A DNA stretch of 64,000 bases from Centropus unirufus (lineage: Eukaryota; Chordata; Aves; Cuculiformes; Centropidae): the NCBI GenBank assembly GCA_013397695.1, contig VYZI01000323.1, positions 626,303-690,302 on the forward strand. The letters are read 5' to 3'. Below are positions 14,845 to 24,299 of this stretch, piece after piece. The stretch's first letter is position 1. The number at the start of each line of letters is the position of its first letter. The notes under the pieces were generated by a model that saw only the letters and a program-made list of their open reading frames with translations, searched no databases and had not been told where the DNA came from. The translations under genes and the position numbers were made by a program.

Positions 14845-14940
14845 GTGAGAGATTAAGAGGGGAAGAAGAGAAAAGACAGAAGGATTTACGGAGGTGGAGA
14901 TCTACAAATAAAGAAGGAGAGACAAAAAAAGAAAGATGTG
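14845..14940 (+). repeat. Polypurine (AG-rich) tract
   Basis: The stretch is rich in A and G, with words such as GAGGGGAAGAAGAGAAAAGA and AAGAAGGAGAGAC. It sits directly downstream of the long CT-rich tract and is roughly complementary to it in composition, though not a base-by-base inverted copy. Confidence 0.75.
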
Positions 14941-16534
14941 CTAAGCCATCCTATTTGTGTTAGTGAAAGCAAGGATACAAATCCAGAGCCCCCAATCCAG
15001 CAGACAGATGCTAACTGGTAGGAAGCAAACCTGCCAGCAGGGACACCATTTAAGAATTCAATCAATAGCAAATCTCTGGTGAAAACAAATAAGCATGCAA
15101 TAGTCAAATGTAGATTAAAAACCATTAAAGTCACACTGGGTTTTAGCAGAATTAGAAAATGTAGTACAAATCGAGCGACTCCTTACTCAGAACAGCTTTT
15201 GAATACCAAAATGGCAGCACAAATCATCATCTTCTCCCAAAACTACCTACAGTGGTTTATTTGCGTACAGACCACAACATGCACAACATCTACTTATTCA
15301 GACAAATTATCTGGGAAGCACATTTTTTAATACTGAGATTTTACTGACAGTATCCTTAATTACCCATCCCATTTATTCATATTCGGTCCTCCTCCAGTAT
15401 GCACAAAGTAGGTTTTGCAGTTTGCAGCAGGGATCCCCATGAGCTGCTAAGCCTGCCCAGCTTTCACTGTTGCGTGGCTATAGAATCAATCAAGCAGTAT
15501 AGAGAGTGTTTTTTAATTAGATCATATCAGGATTATAATTAGTGCTGTGTAGGAGCAGAGTTAAGGTAACACAGCAAAACGCAGAACAATTCCATGCTGC
15601 CTGGTATGGTCAGTGCCAGCAGTAAAATTGCTAATAGCATCTGCTTATTTTCTCCTTGCCACATGTGCTTTCATTTCCAACACAAGCCAGGGGAAGCAGC
15701 TGTGAAAGGAGAAAGTGAAGAATGCCACTTCAGTCCCACCGCTGCAGAGTTAACCGGGCACAAAAGTGCCGTGGTCACCTCTATGCTGTGCCTGAGCATG
15801 CCTGGAGTTACAGACTTCCAGGAATTACAGCGGACATGCTGCATGGTGCACAAATGGTGTATGGATTTGACAGTATGAGGAACACCTATCTGGCTGCAGG
15901 CAGCTTTTCTCCGAGCTCCTGGAAGGGAGCCCAAGCTGTTGGAAGCAAGTTAGGCCGCACACCTTGTGCCTCACGCTCTCCCACTGTGAGCACGGCAGAA
16001 TAGAAATCCATGGAGCCTCCCTCTGTTCATCGTTATTCCCTCAGGACAGCTGCAGAGTCAGCCTTTACACAAGGGGAGCAGAGCCATCCTCACACCCCTA
16101 TGTGTATGGCCACGTATGGCAAACCTCACTTATTCCCATGTGACACCAGATGACGGGGCGTTGTGGAAATGAAGCACTGAGACAAGCAGCTCTGATGACA
16201 GAGAGAGCAGCTTGGTATAGTTTGCATACTTTTGTCCTTGCTGCTCTGAAGTGGGCGGTTGTCCTTTCTGCAGTCCTTTTGAGACATTTCCCTTGAAATC
16301 TGCTGATGTGCCTCCGCTATCTGCCCCCTCACTTTGTCTACCTCTCATGATAAGAGAAAGCAGTACAGAATGAAGTTCGCCATTATCACACCCAGCTCAG
16401 CAAATACCCGCCTGAGATTCCATATCTGTTTTAACAAAAATAACTAGGTACCAAAGACTAAGGGCTCACAAAGCAGTCAATATGATTTAAAGCTCCAAGA
16501 GTTTAAGCAAGGCGAGCTGGAACACAGCCACATT
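14941..16534. other. Unique sequence with a GC-richer patch
   Basis: From about 15,590 to 16,340 the sequence is visibly richer in G+C and in CpG than its surroundings and contains a GC-box-like GGGCGG (about 16,253). Open frames of 70-94 codons occur on both strands, which is what lower stop-codon density produces. No domain was recognised. Upstream, 15,500-15,545 holds TTAATTAG and ATAATTAG homeodomain-type words. Confidence 0.5.
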
Positions 16535-17400
16535 TCACAGAGTAACAAAACCAGGTAGGCTGGAAGAGATCTCCGAGGTTCAGCTAGTCCAACCCCCTGC
16601 TCAGAGCAGCATGGTTTTCGAAGATGCCCTGCTGCCTGGAGCAGCAAGAGTTCCTCTGCAAAGCAAGGGGAACAAGCCACTGAGCACGACAAGAGGCAGG
16701 CAGAGGCAGCAGCCTCACTGACAAGCCAGTCAGTCCCAGATTACCAAACATGGAGAGCAAAACAGTTATGCTTGATGGTAGCCAAGAGCAGCCAAGAGTC
16801 CAGTGATTGCCAGCCAAGTCGATAGCAATAGGGAAGTCCCATGAAACATCACTGTCCCCAGCCACCAGCTCTTGAGGGACACCACTAGCAACCAGTTGCT
16901 AATGGCATTTTAGATACTAATCACCAAACTTGCAATGTGGCCATCCAACCAGCTTTCCATCAATCCTATCATCTGCCTACCAATCCCCAATTTGTCTACC
17001 AGCATGGCGGAATCTATTTGATAACTTGCTGAAGTCCGTTTCAAGCAACATTCACTGCACGTCTCTTCAATACAGAGCCAGTCATTTGTAGAAGCAATTA
17101 GGTTGGTCAGGCACTATTTGTCATAGACAATACGATGCTAACTGTTCTTCATGACCTTCTTGCTTTTTAAATCTTTGGAAATGTATTCCAGGAGAACTTG
17201 CTCCACAATCTTCCCAGGTGCCCTGGACAAGCCAAAAACCCTGTAGGTGTTGGCCTTCTTCAAGATGTGTACAACAATTGTAATTTTGCAGTCATCAGGG
17301 ATCTCTACTGATTGCCATTACCTTTCAAAGATGCAGTTTTGTACGATCTGCAAGATTCCTCCCCAACCCTAGATGCATCTCTACCAAGATTTGTAGGAAT
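16535..17400 (-). mobile_element. Old CR1 LINE, 3' end plus RT-region pieces
   Basis: The left edge (CACAGAGTAAC, then GGCTGGAAGAGATCTCC and AGTCCAACCCCCTGCTCAGA) is a CR1 3' end read on the minus strand. From about 16,870 the sequence resumes as antisense reverse-transcriptase region, with GAGGGACACCACTAG, GGCCATCCAACCAG, TTGCTGAAGTCC and ACAATCTTCCCAGGTGCCC in consensus order. Between about 16,610 and 16,870 no CR1 consensus was recognised, so the copy is internally rearranged or replaced. It is highly diverged with no intact frame. Confidence 0.75.
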
Positions 17401-18758
17401 CACTGCAAAAATTTCCTTAGATACTTCCTAAAATGAATTCTGTATCTAACAAAATTTCAGATCAAGACCATACATTGCACAGATATCTGACCACTAGTCT
17501 TTAAAATACTGTTAATAAAACAAGCATATATATCAACATCTGATCTATTTGCAGAGCCCTCTTGAAGCACAGAAAAGCATTCTTGTCTTCTTCTAAACAA
17601 GATCCTTTTCAGTTTGCTAAATGACATTTGTTGTCAATCAAGTTTTCTCCAATGCCAAAGCTATCCCTGTGAAGTTGGTTAAGCTGCTTTTTAAGATATT
17701 TTCTGTTACTGCATAGCAGAAAATCATCTTCCCGTGGCTCAGACGTGGTTAATGCACACCTGTGTGTGCAGAATTCGCTTTACCCATACATGCACCTTCT
17801 AGCTTTCTCTGCCACTTGCAGTGAAATCTTCTGTATATCCAGGGAAAATGCCCCATGCCTGGTCTCCTCATCTTTATCAAGTTCCTGTGTGCTTTCACAT
17901 AATAGAATTTCAGTAAGATACAGTACTTTGATCAAATAACCAGTTAATTCCATTCTCTGACATATTTTTTTCCATTTTACTGCACCCAGGATATAGGCAT
18001 TCTCCCCATCCTATGGGGAATTGGCTGCAGTTCTCTGCTTCTGCTATACACTTCTACACTACAAAGGGAATCACATTAGACTGGAAGCAACAGTCTCTGG
18101 CTTATTAGAACTTCCTTTGCTTCTTGGAAAGTTGTACCCTAAGAGGAAGCATTTAGCAGCTAGGAAATGAGCCAAAGAAACACAGTACTTAAAGAGAGCT
18201 CTCTGTATCCCAAATTATGCAACATTTTTTACTAGAATGACTAAAAGCATTATGCACCCTATAATACCAATTTTAAGAAAACAAAAATTATCAAAAAGCT
18301 CAGAAAATAACCATGAGATTGCTCCCCAAAGTCAGTTTCCTGAAGATACCGCTGAAATTTCTGTGATTTCCCTACATCCCATTTTTTCCCATATCTGTTT
18401 CCTGAATCAGAACTTCAGACTGAAACTTCAAAATTAATAATAAAAAAACAAACAGCATTCTTGTTTCGGGTGAAGTTTTCCACTTACTTTTCTTTTTAGC
18501 AGATATTCATGTTTTTACATAAATGAACAAAAAGACAACTGAGGTAACATGAATGGGGTTATTACACAAGGCATCCTGTTTTCACTTATCCATTATTGTA
18601 AAAATACTTAGCAAAAAATATTATAAATCATACTCCTGGATTTTTACATTTACATTTTACAATAACCTGTATAATTCTATATATTATTTAACTTAAAACT
18701 CAGATCTGATTCTTTAATGTCATCTGATCCCACTTTTTGAGACTTTTCAGGAGGGAGC

Positions 18759-18840
18759 AATGTAAAAGGAAGAGGCAGAAACCCTGGAGCTGTCTTCTGG
18801 ACAGCTGGCCTGGGGGCAGTTCTGCTCTCTCTTTTACATT
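18759..18840. ncRNA. Possible precursor-microRNA-like hairpin
   Basis: An 82-base foldback. Outer stem: AATGTAAAAG (18,759-18,768) pairs perfectly with CTTTTACATT (18,831-18,840). It continues as G:U, a mismatch, four pairs (18,771-18,774 with 18,825-18,828), one bulged G and five pairs (18,776-18,780 with 18,820-18,824). After an internal loop, AGCTGTC (18,788-18,794) pairs with GACAGCT (18,800-18,806) around a 5-base loop. About 32 pairs in total. Size and shape resemble a microRNA precursor. No known microRNA seed was recognised, and the strand is undecided because both strands fold. Transcription and processing are not shown. Confidence 0.3.
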
Positions 18841-19888
18841 TCCTTGCCTGAGCACCAGGCACCATCACTGCACCAGGAGAGTTGGTTTTACAGGGCTGAT
18901 CAAAACCATCCTACTAACTTCGAGCACTCCCTGTACGCTGTCATGTGCAGAGTTGGAATGAAAAGCTGAAAGACTGAAGTCCTGTGATGTAAACTTCGTA
19001 CCTATTGAGTTTAATAGCTTTAAATATGTAATTAGAAAATAAACTTAACAGGATGTCTCACAACTTAGAAATGTTCCAATTCCCAGTGTTCTCTAACAAA
19101 CTGCACTCTGCTGTAAACTGGGCCCTCTGCTAAATAGCACCAATAAACTGGCAGCTCCTGTGGAGGAAATTAAAACTAAAGAAAGAAGCCCTTTTTATGT
19201 TCAAAAACCTTATCCAGAAGATTCACACTTTAATTTTAGATATACATCCTAGAAAGATCAAAACTTCAGAGAGGTTTTAAGTGACAATGTTAATGCACAG
19301 CTCTGTTATCCTCAGTCTTAAATTTAGACCATTCTCTGGGACTGATCTTAAACACAGAAACCAAAGAAAAGGGAAACCATTTTCACATTCATGTGAGATA
19401 AACCCACATTACCACCAACTATGTGATTTTTTGGACTGAAACCTTAAGTGTGATTTGAGTTCTGCCACAAGGAGAAAAGAAAAGTCAAAAAGAAAAAAAA
19501 AAAGAAGCAGCTGAGAATTCACCAAAATGAGCATCCATCCTCCAGAGCTCAGCTCTGGTGACAACGGATACGCTCCTCAGCAATAGCAGCAAGATGGAGC
19601 ATTTAGACAAGAAGCACAATCCTTATTTATACAGCCCATTATCTACCTGTATATACATACACACACAGAGATACACATGGAAACTTTCAGCTAAGGAAGA
19701 ATCACACAATGAATTTGGAGAGAGGGTTTCATCTGAGGTGGCAGAGAGTCCTTAAAAAGCTTGTTGGAATGAATGTCAGAATGCTTTATATTGTCATTAT
19801 CATTTGTATTAAATTATTATTTTTTTGTTAATGTTTTTAAGTTTTTTAGTTAATGTATCCTAACACATACAGTGCATTTTGAACTCAC

Positions 19889-20170
19889 CGTGGAGGAGGA
19901 GTCAGCAGCTTCGGAGCTTCAGGCAAGTGGGAAAACACCTCCTTGCACACAGGTCCGAGAAATCCTAGCACTGGCCACATCAGGGCTTCCTGCTCCCAGG
20001 AGAGCCCTTTGGGCTGCAGCAGAGCAGGAGATGTGCTCCTTGTGCCTCTGACTGATTATCTGCTCGGAGGAGACGGATGGTTCCAAGCCCTGGTCCACGG
20101 CTAAGCTGCCCTGTGGTTTTACCACCAACTCATTGCTTTCCTTTCCCTTACCATCGCAGAGCTACCACCG
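19889..20170 (-). other. Candidate first exon, minus strand
   Basis: On the minus strand a TATAAAG box (20,193-20,199) stands about 30 bases before a G/C-rich start region near 20,170. The segment that follows is clearly richer in GC and CpG than its surroundings and ends at a consensus splice donor, CACG|GTGAGT, with the last exon base at 19,889. A 69-codon open frame (20,128-19,919) stops before the donor, so the exon would be mainly untranslated leader or non-coding RNA. No product is recognised. The evidence is motif-based only; a chance combination is possible. Confidence 0.25.
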
Positions 20171-20192
20171 CTGCCCCCAGCTAATCAAGCAG

Positions 20193-20199
20193 CTTTATA
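20193..20199 (-). promoter_or_regulatory. Possible TATA box
   Basis: TATAAAG on the minus strand, in the context AATATAAAGC, about 30 bases upstream of the GC-rich segment that ends in a consensus splice donor at 19,889. In an AT-rich region an isolated TATA-like word is weak evidence; the spacing gives it interest. Confidence 0.25.
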
Positions 20200-21568
20200 T
20201 TAAACCCTAATTGATTAATTTTTTAAAAAGAAACTTTCAAAACATGAAACCATCTTTTCTCAGTCATTAATTCAACCCTCTGAATATTTTATTTCTCCAG
20301 ACATTTCTACTTGTGCATACTTATTTTAAGAGCACTTCATCACAGCACTGATGCTACTTGTATATATCCATCGCTTCTTAATTACATTGTGTACATAAAC
20401 AGAATTGGATCCACAAAAGTATGCAGAGAGCAAAAATATATAAATAGAAATGCCTAGAATTTTATGTTATGACACTACACAAACCATACTGGAAAGACGT
20501 GAAGTCACGTTTAATAATAATGGTGAAACTTAGAAACCAAAAATGTATCTGCTTCTATACACAGAATACTATGCCAACCTACATAACAGTATTTCTGGCA
20601 GGCAGAATCTTTTATTATTTATAAAACACAAGTAAAGGCTCTTTTGTCTGAAAAGAAACAAAAATTTCCCCTTTGTGAAGATCTTATTTTGAAAAAAAAT
20701 GCCTAAAGATTTTTTTTATTTCACAGCACACATGTCCTGCTTTCAAACAGCAAACATCTACATTATTAATTCTATCCAGAATTATTTATGTGAGATGATG
20801 GGTCAAAAAGCAGGCTGGAAGGCAGCAGTTCCTTTTGGATTTTATTTTCCAAGTATTATATAATTGATAATTTTCTTAAGACTGAATAGTCAATAGCATA
20901 GGCATAGTCAAACTACCACATCACCTCTTTGCATCATCCTCCTAGCTTGTAAACCAAATTGCTGGGTAGCACAGCATCATCCACCCACTTCCATTCCCCA
21001 TGCACTTGCAGGTCTGGATTCATTACTTGTTGATGGGCAAGAGATGGGGAATCATGCTACTTCCTGAATCATCTGCAGAAATACGATGCACTGTTTTCTT
21101 GGTAATCAAGGCACCATGTAGCAGAAAGGACACCCTACTGAATTTACCTGCTAGCTTTCCTTCCAAGTCATCAATTCAATTGCTTGCAACTGCTGTCCCA
21201 ACTTCAATCACCTAACTTAAGGCTCAGTGAGCAAGACGAAGAGCAGACATAATGAACATGTCCCACAGTGGCTGCTTTTTAAAGGCTTCTTAGTAAGAAG
21301 TCTAATTTTATAAGAAGGATGGGAAGCAATGAAAAAAATGAGAGAGAAGCAGTGGCAAGAAGTAGAGAACTGATTTATATATTCCTCCCATGCAAAATGA
21401 GTTCTATGAGACCTGTAGTGCTTCCAAAAATATGTTCAGCTTTTCTCAATTGTATTCTGAAGACATCAAAATATTTTCAGCAATAATACTGACTAAAACT
21501 GATGTGTTCCACACATTTTTCACTTTTCTCAACTCTGCACAGAAGAATTTAGCACCCCATAAGGTCAC

Positions 21569-22110
21569 TGATGTGGTTTAATCCCAGCTGGCAACTCAGT
21601 ACCACACAAACACTCGCTTGCCCCACTCCCCATGGGACATAGTGGAGAATGAAAAAAAAACATCATGGGCTGAGATAAAGACAGTTCAATAGGACAGCAA
21701 AGAAAGAGAGAATGATAATAATTATGACAATAAAAGAATATATAAAACAAGTAATACACACTGCTATTGCTCGTCACCTGTTGACAGATGTGCAGCCCAT
21801 TCCCAAGCAGCAATTGCTATCCCCCAGCCATCTCCCCCAGTTTATATGTTGAACGTGATGCCATGTGGTATGGCATACCCCTTTGACCAGTTTGGGCCTT
21901 CTGTCCTGGAGGTGCTTCCTCCCAGTTTCTTGTGCACCTGTTCACCAGCAGAGTGGGGGAAGCTGAAGGGTCCTTGGCTTAGTACAGTCACTAAGCAACA
22001 ACCGAAAACGTCAGTGAGTTACCAACATTATTCTCATACTAAATCCAAAACACAGCACAATACCAGCTACTATGAAGACAATTAATGCTATCCCAGCCAA
22101 AATCAGGACA
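21569..22110 (-). mobile_element. Solo LTR of an avian ERVL-like family
   Basis: The segment is an inverted copy of a common avian LTR. The right end (CCCAGCCAAAATCAGGACA) is the reversed LTR start, and the left end (TGATGTGGTTTAATCCCAGC) is the reversed LTR end, giving TG...CA termini. Internal landmarks are a TATA-like ATATAAACTGGGGGA (minus strand, about 21,848-21,834) and the AATGATAATAATTATGACAA block. No gag, pol or env flanks it, so it is a solo LTR left by recombination. Five-base flanks GTCAC and GTAAG match at only three positions, so the target duplication is decayed or the edges are slightly off. The family assignment is from memory. Confidence 0.8.
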
Positions 22111-24024
22111 GTAAGCCAAAACCAGAATTATGAGAAAAATATAATGATGAGGCAAACTGGTGATGAGAAAATACAAGCAGTTGCCAACACTAATGCTACA
22201 TCACACTTTACTTACACAGTTGTTTTAAGAGACTAAAATCTCCTCAAGGATTTAAATAAATTCCTGTTTACTAAGATCTACATCTGCTCGCTAACAAAAC
22301 CCTGTGAAACCTAGAAAAATATTTATTAAGTCAGTAGACTCCTCATAATGCATTTATCAATGTGTCACATCTAAAAGCAAGAAAAATTAAAAGAAAAATC
22401 TCATTTGAACTCAACATCAAGACACAGTTCTTCATATTGATCTGCATATGCATGATCAATTATTTTTAAAGTATTTAAGGGTATTCTAGAGTATTTTTAA
22501 AGAAGAAGTGCCCTGAACTTTAGTGCAGTTTCTCCGGAAAAAACAGCATTACTCTTTATCCAGGTAGCTTCATGTACTAATTAAAATGTTATACACCAGC
22601 TTCTTGCTATAGAGATTGTTACAAACAGAATTAATTTATTTAAACTATATATGTATATATATACAGTCGATTTTCTCACCTCCAAAAGGAAGTCTCTCCC
22701 CAGGGCAAATCAGCATGTTCCAGCACCCAACCAGAAGGGAACACTATAGTGCAAATAAATGCCTAAAAAAGAACTTGTTCTGAATGACTGTCGTTTTTCC
22801 ATGTATTATGTACACGTAAATTACACATTCAGAGCAGACTGATCTTTGTCAAGTGAGATAAGCCAAGAAAATTTGCTGCCACTTTTTTAATTCTTTCTTC
22901 AAAATATAGCAGTCTTCCATAACACTTTCAAAAATGTTTGGAGTGGAATTTTTTTTCTGAAAGCATCTCCAGGGAGGAACAGCATCACATAACTGGCATA
23001 TAGATGAGCAGTTTTCAACATGATTCCCTCACAGACAGAGCTGGCAGATGCATGTCTCCAGTTCTTTCTGACATTTTATACAACTGCTGCCATCTTCTTG
23101 CTCCATTAATTATCCTTTTGATTTTTAGTAGTGCTGTTTCTCCCCTATCACTTTTTCTGCCACACATCTCCACTTTCTATTTAATCTTTCTACTTTTCTT
23201 CCCACCTATTTTTTCTAGATCACGATTTTGTTAAGATTCCCTGCGTATTCTTAGTAGGGCTGCAGGAAACACCTACTCGTAGAAAAGCACTGCAATGTCT
23301 GAGAAAAAACTTGCATAAAATTACATACACCAATGTTATGCAAATACAAACATCCCACAGCTCTACCTTGATACACTTCCCCTAAGCCTACTGACTAACC
23401 TCACGTATCTGTCTCCCTGTTGTGTATTCTGCTAATAAATTCCACTAATTTAATTTCTCCTTCTTCCTCCATTGGCCTTTCAAGTCACTGTGCCCCAGTA
23501 TTACTTTCTTTGCTCTCATCTCCATCACCCCAAAAATACTTTTCCTCAATCCTTCCAGGCATCCCATCACAGAGTGGGAAAAAGTCAAGACCAGGAAGGC
23601 AAAAATGACTGAGCAAGAAGGGCAGGAGAGAGTCACAATTTGCCCTTCTAGTTCATAACAGTAATTTTGTTAAGTGGTTTATAACCAAAAAGGATGCTAA
23701 TAAATCAATAAAATCTTGAAACTCCAGTCAAAACCCAAAAGCCAAGCAAGTTTGATTTCATAAGAAGAGAACCAATTGCCAACCAATGAAAAGTTGCTGT
23801 CCAGAGAAAGGTGGCTGCACAAGCAGTTGCAAGAAACCCAGGACAGAGAAAATACAATTTAAGCAAGAACAGGTAAAAGACTGCAGGCATGTGGGGGAGA
23901 AAAGAAATTTAGCTTTAAAGTTTCCACTTTGCCAATGGGACACTGTAAACCCTTATAGAGATAAAATCTCAAGTACTTCCATACCACTCTCTGTTACTTC
24001 TCTATTTCTTGAAGATATACTCTG
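22111..24024. other. Unique AT-rich sequence, no gene seen
   Basis: Contains a near-perfect palindrome at 22,436-22,460 and a short TA-rich run at about 22,647-22,665. No exon, RNA gene or repeat family was recognised. Several 60-96-codon frames near 23,400-24,076 overlap on opposite strands and look like chance. Confidence 0.55.
22436..22460. repeat. Near-perfect 25-bp palindrome
   Basis: Arms ATTGATC (22,436-22,442) and GATCAAT (22,454-22,460) are exact reverse complements, flanking a centre that contains the perfect palindrome TGCATATGCA plus one extra T. The centre resembles a head-to-head pair of POU-type octamer half sites, but no factor binding can be claimed. Confidence 0.6.
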
Positions 24025-24299
24025 CTTGAGAAACTGGCTGCCACTGCCCTGGACAGGCATATGGTCTGCTGGGTAAAGACCAAGCCAGACGGCCAGGACC
24101 AAAGAGTCATGTAAAGTCAAGTTAAATGCAGTTGGAGTGTGGTTACAAGTGTTGTTCCCCAGGGCTCAGTGCTGGACTGTTTAAAAGACAAGTTGAAGAA
24201 GTGCTTAGGGACATAATTCAGTAGGGGAAAGGTACAGTTAGTTTTGATGATCTCAAAGGTCTTTTCCAACGTAGCAATTGTATGATTTTATGATTCTAT
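24025..24299 (+). mobile_element. CR1 LINE fragment with internal deletion
   Basis: The first part matches the CR1 reverse-transcriptase region (GAAACTGGCTG, GTTAAATGCAGTTGGAGTG, ACAAGTGTTGTTCCCCAGGG, CTCAGTGCTGG). At about 24,176 it jumps straight to the CR1 3' end (GAAGTGCTTAGGGACATAAT, GATGATCTCAAAGGTC, TTTTCCAACG, GATTTTATGATTCTAT). The intervening part of the RT domain and the tail of the frame are missing. No intact frame remains. Confidence 0.85.

Larger units (their letters stand above)
17401..21568. other. Unique AT-rich sequence, no coding gene seen
   Basis: No repeat family was recognised. Two features are listed separately: the foldback at 18,759-18,840 and the possible minus-strand first exon at 19,889-20,170. 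The rest has no exon, RNA gene or domain that I can support. Confidence 0.5.

Noticed and set aside
14624..14848. Ser/Pro-rich 74-codon frame
   Set aside because: Pure consequence of translating the CT-rich tract.
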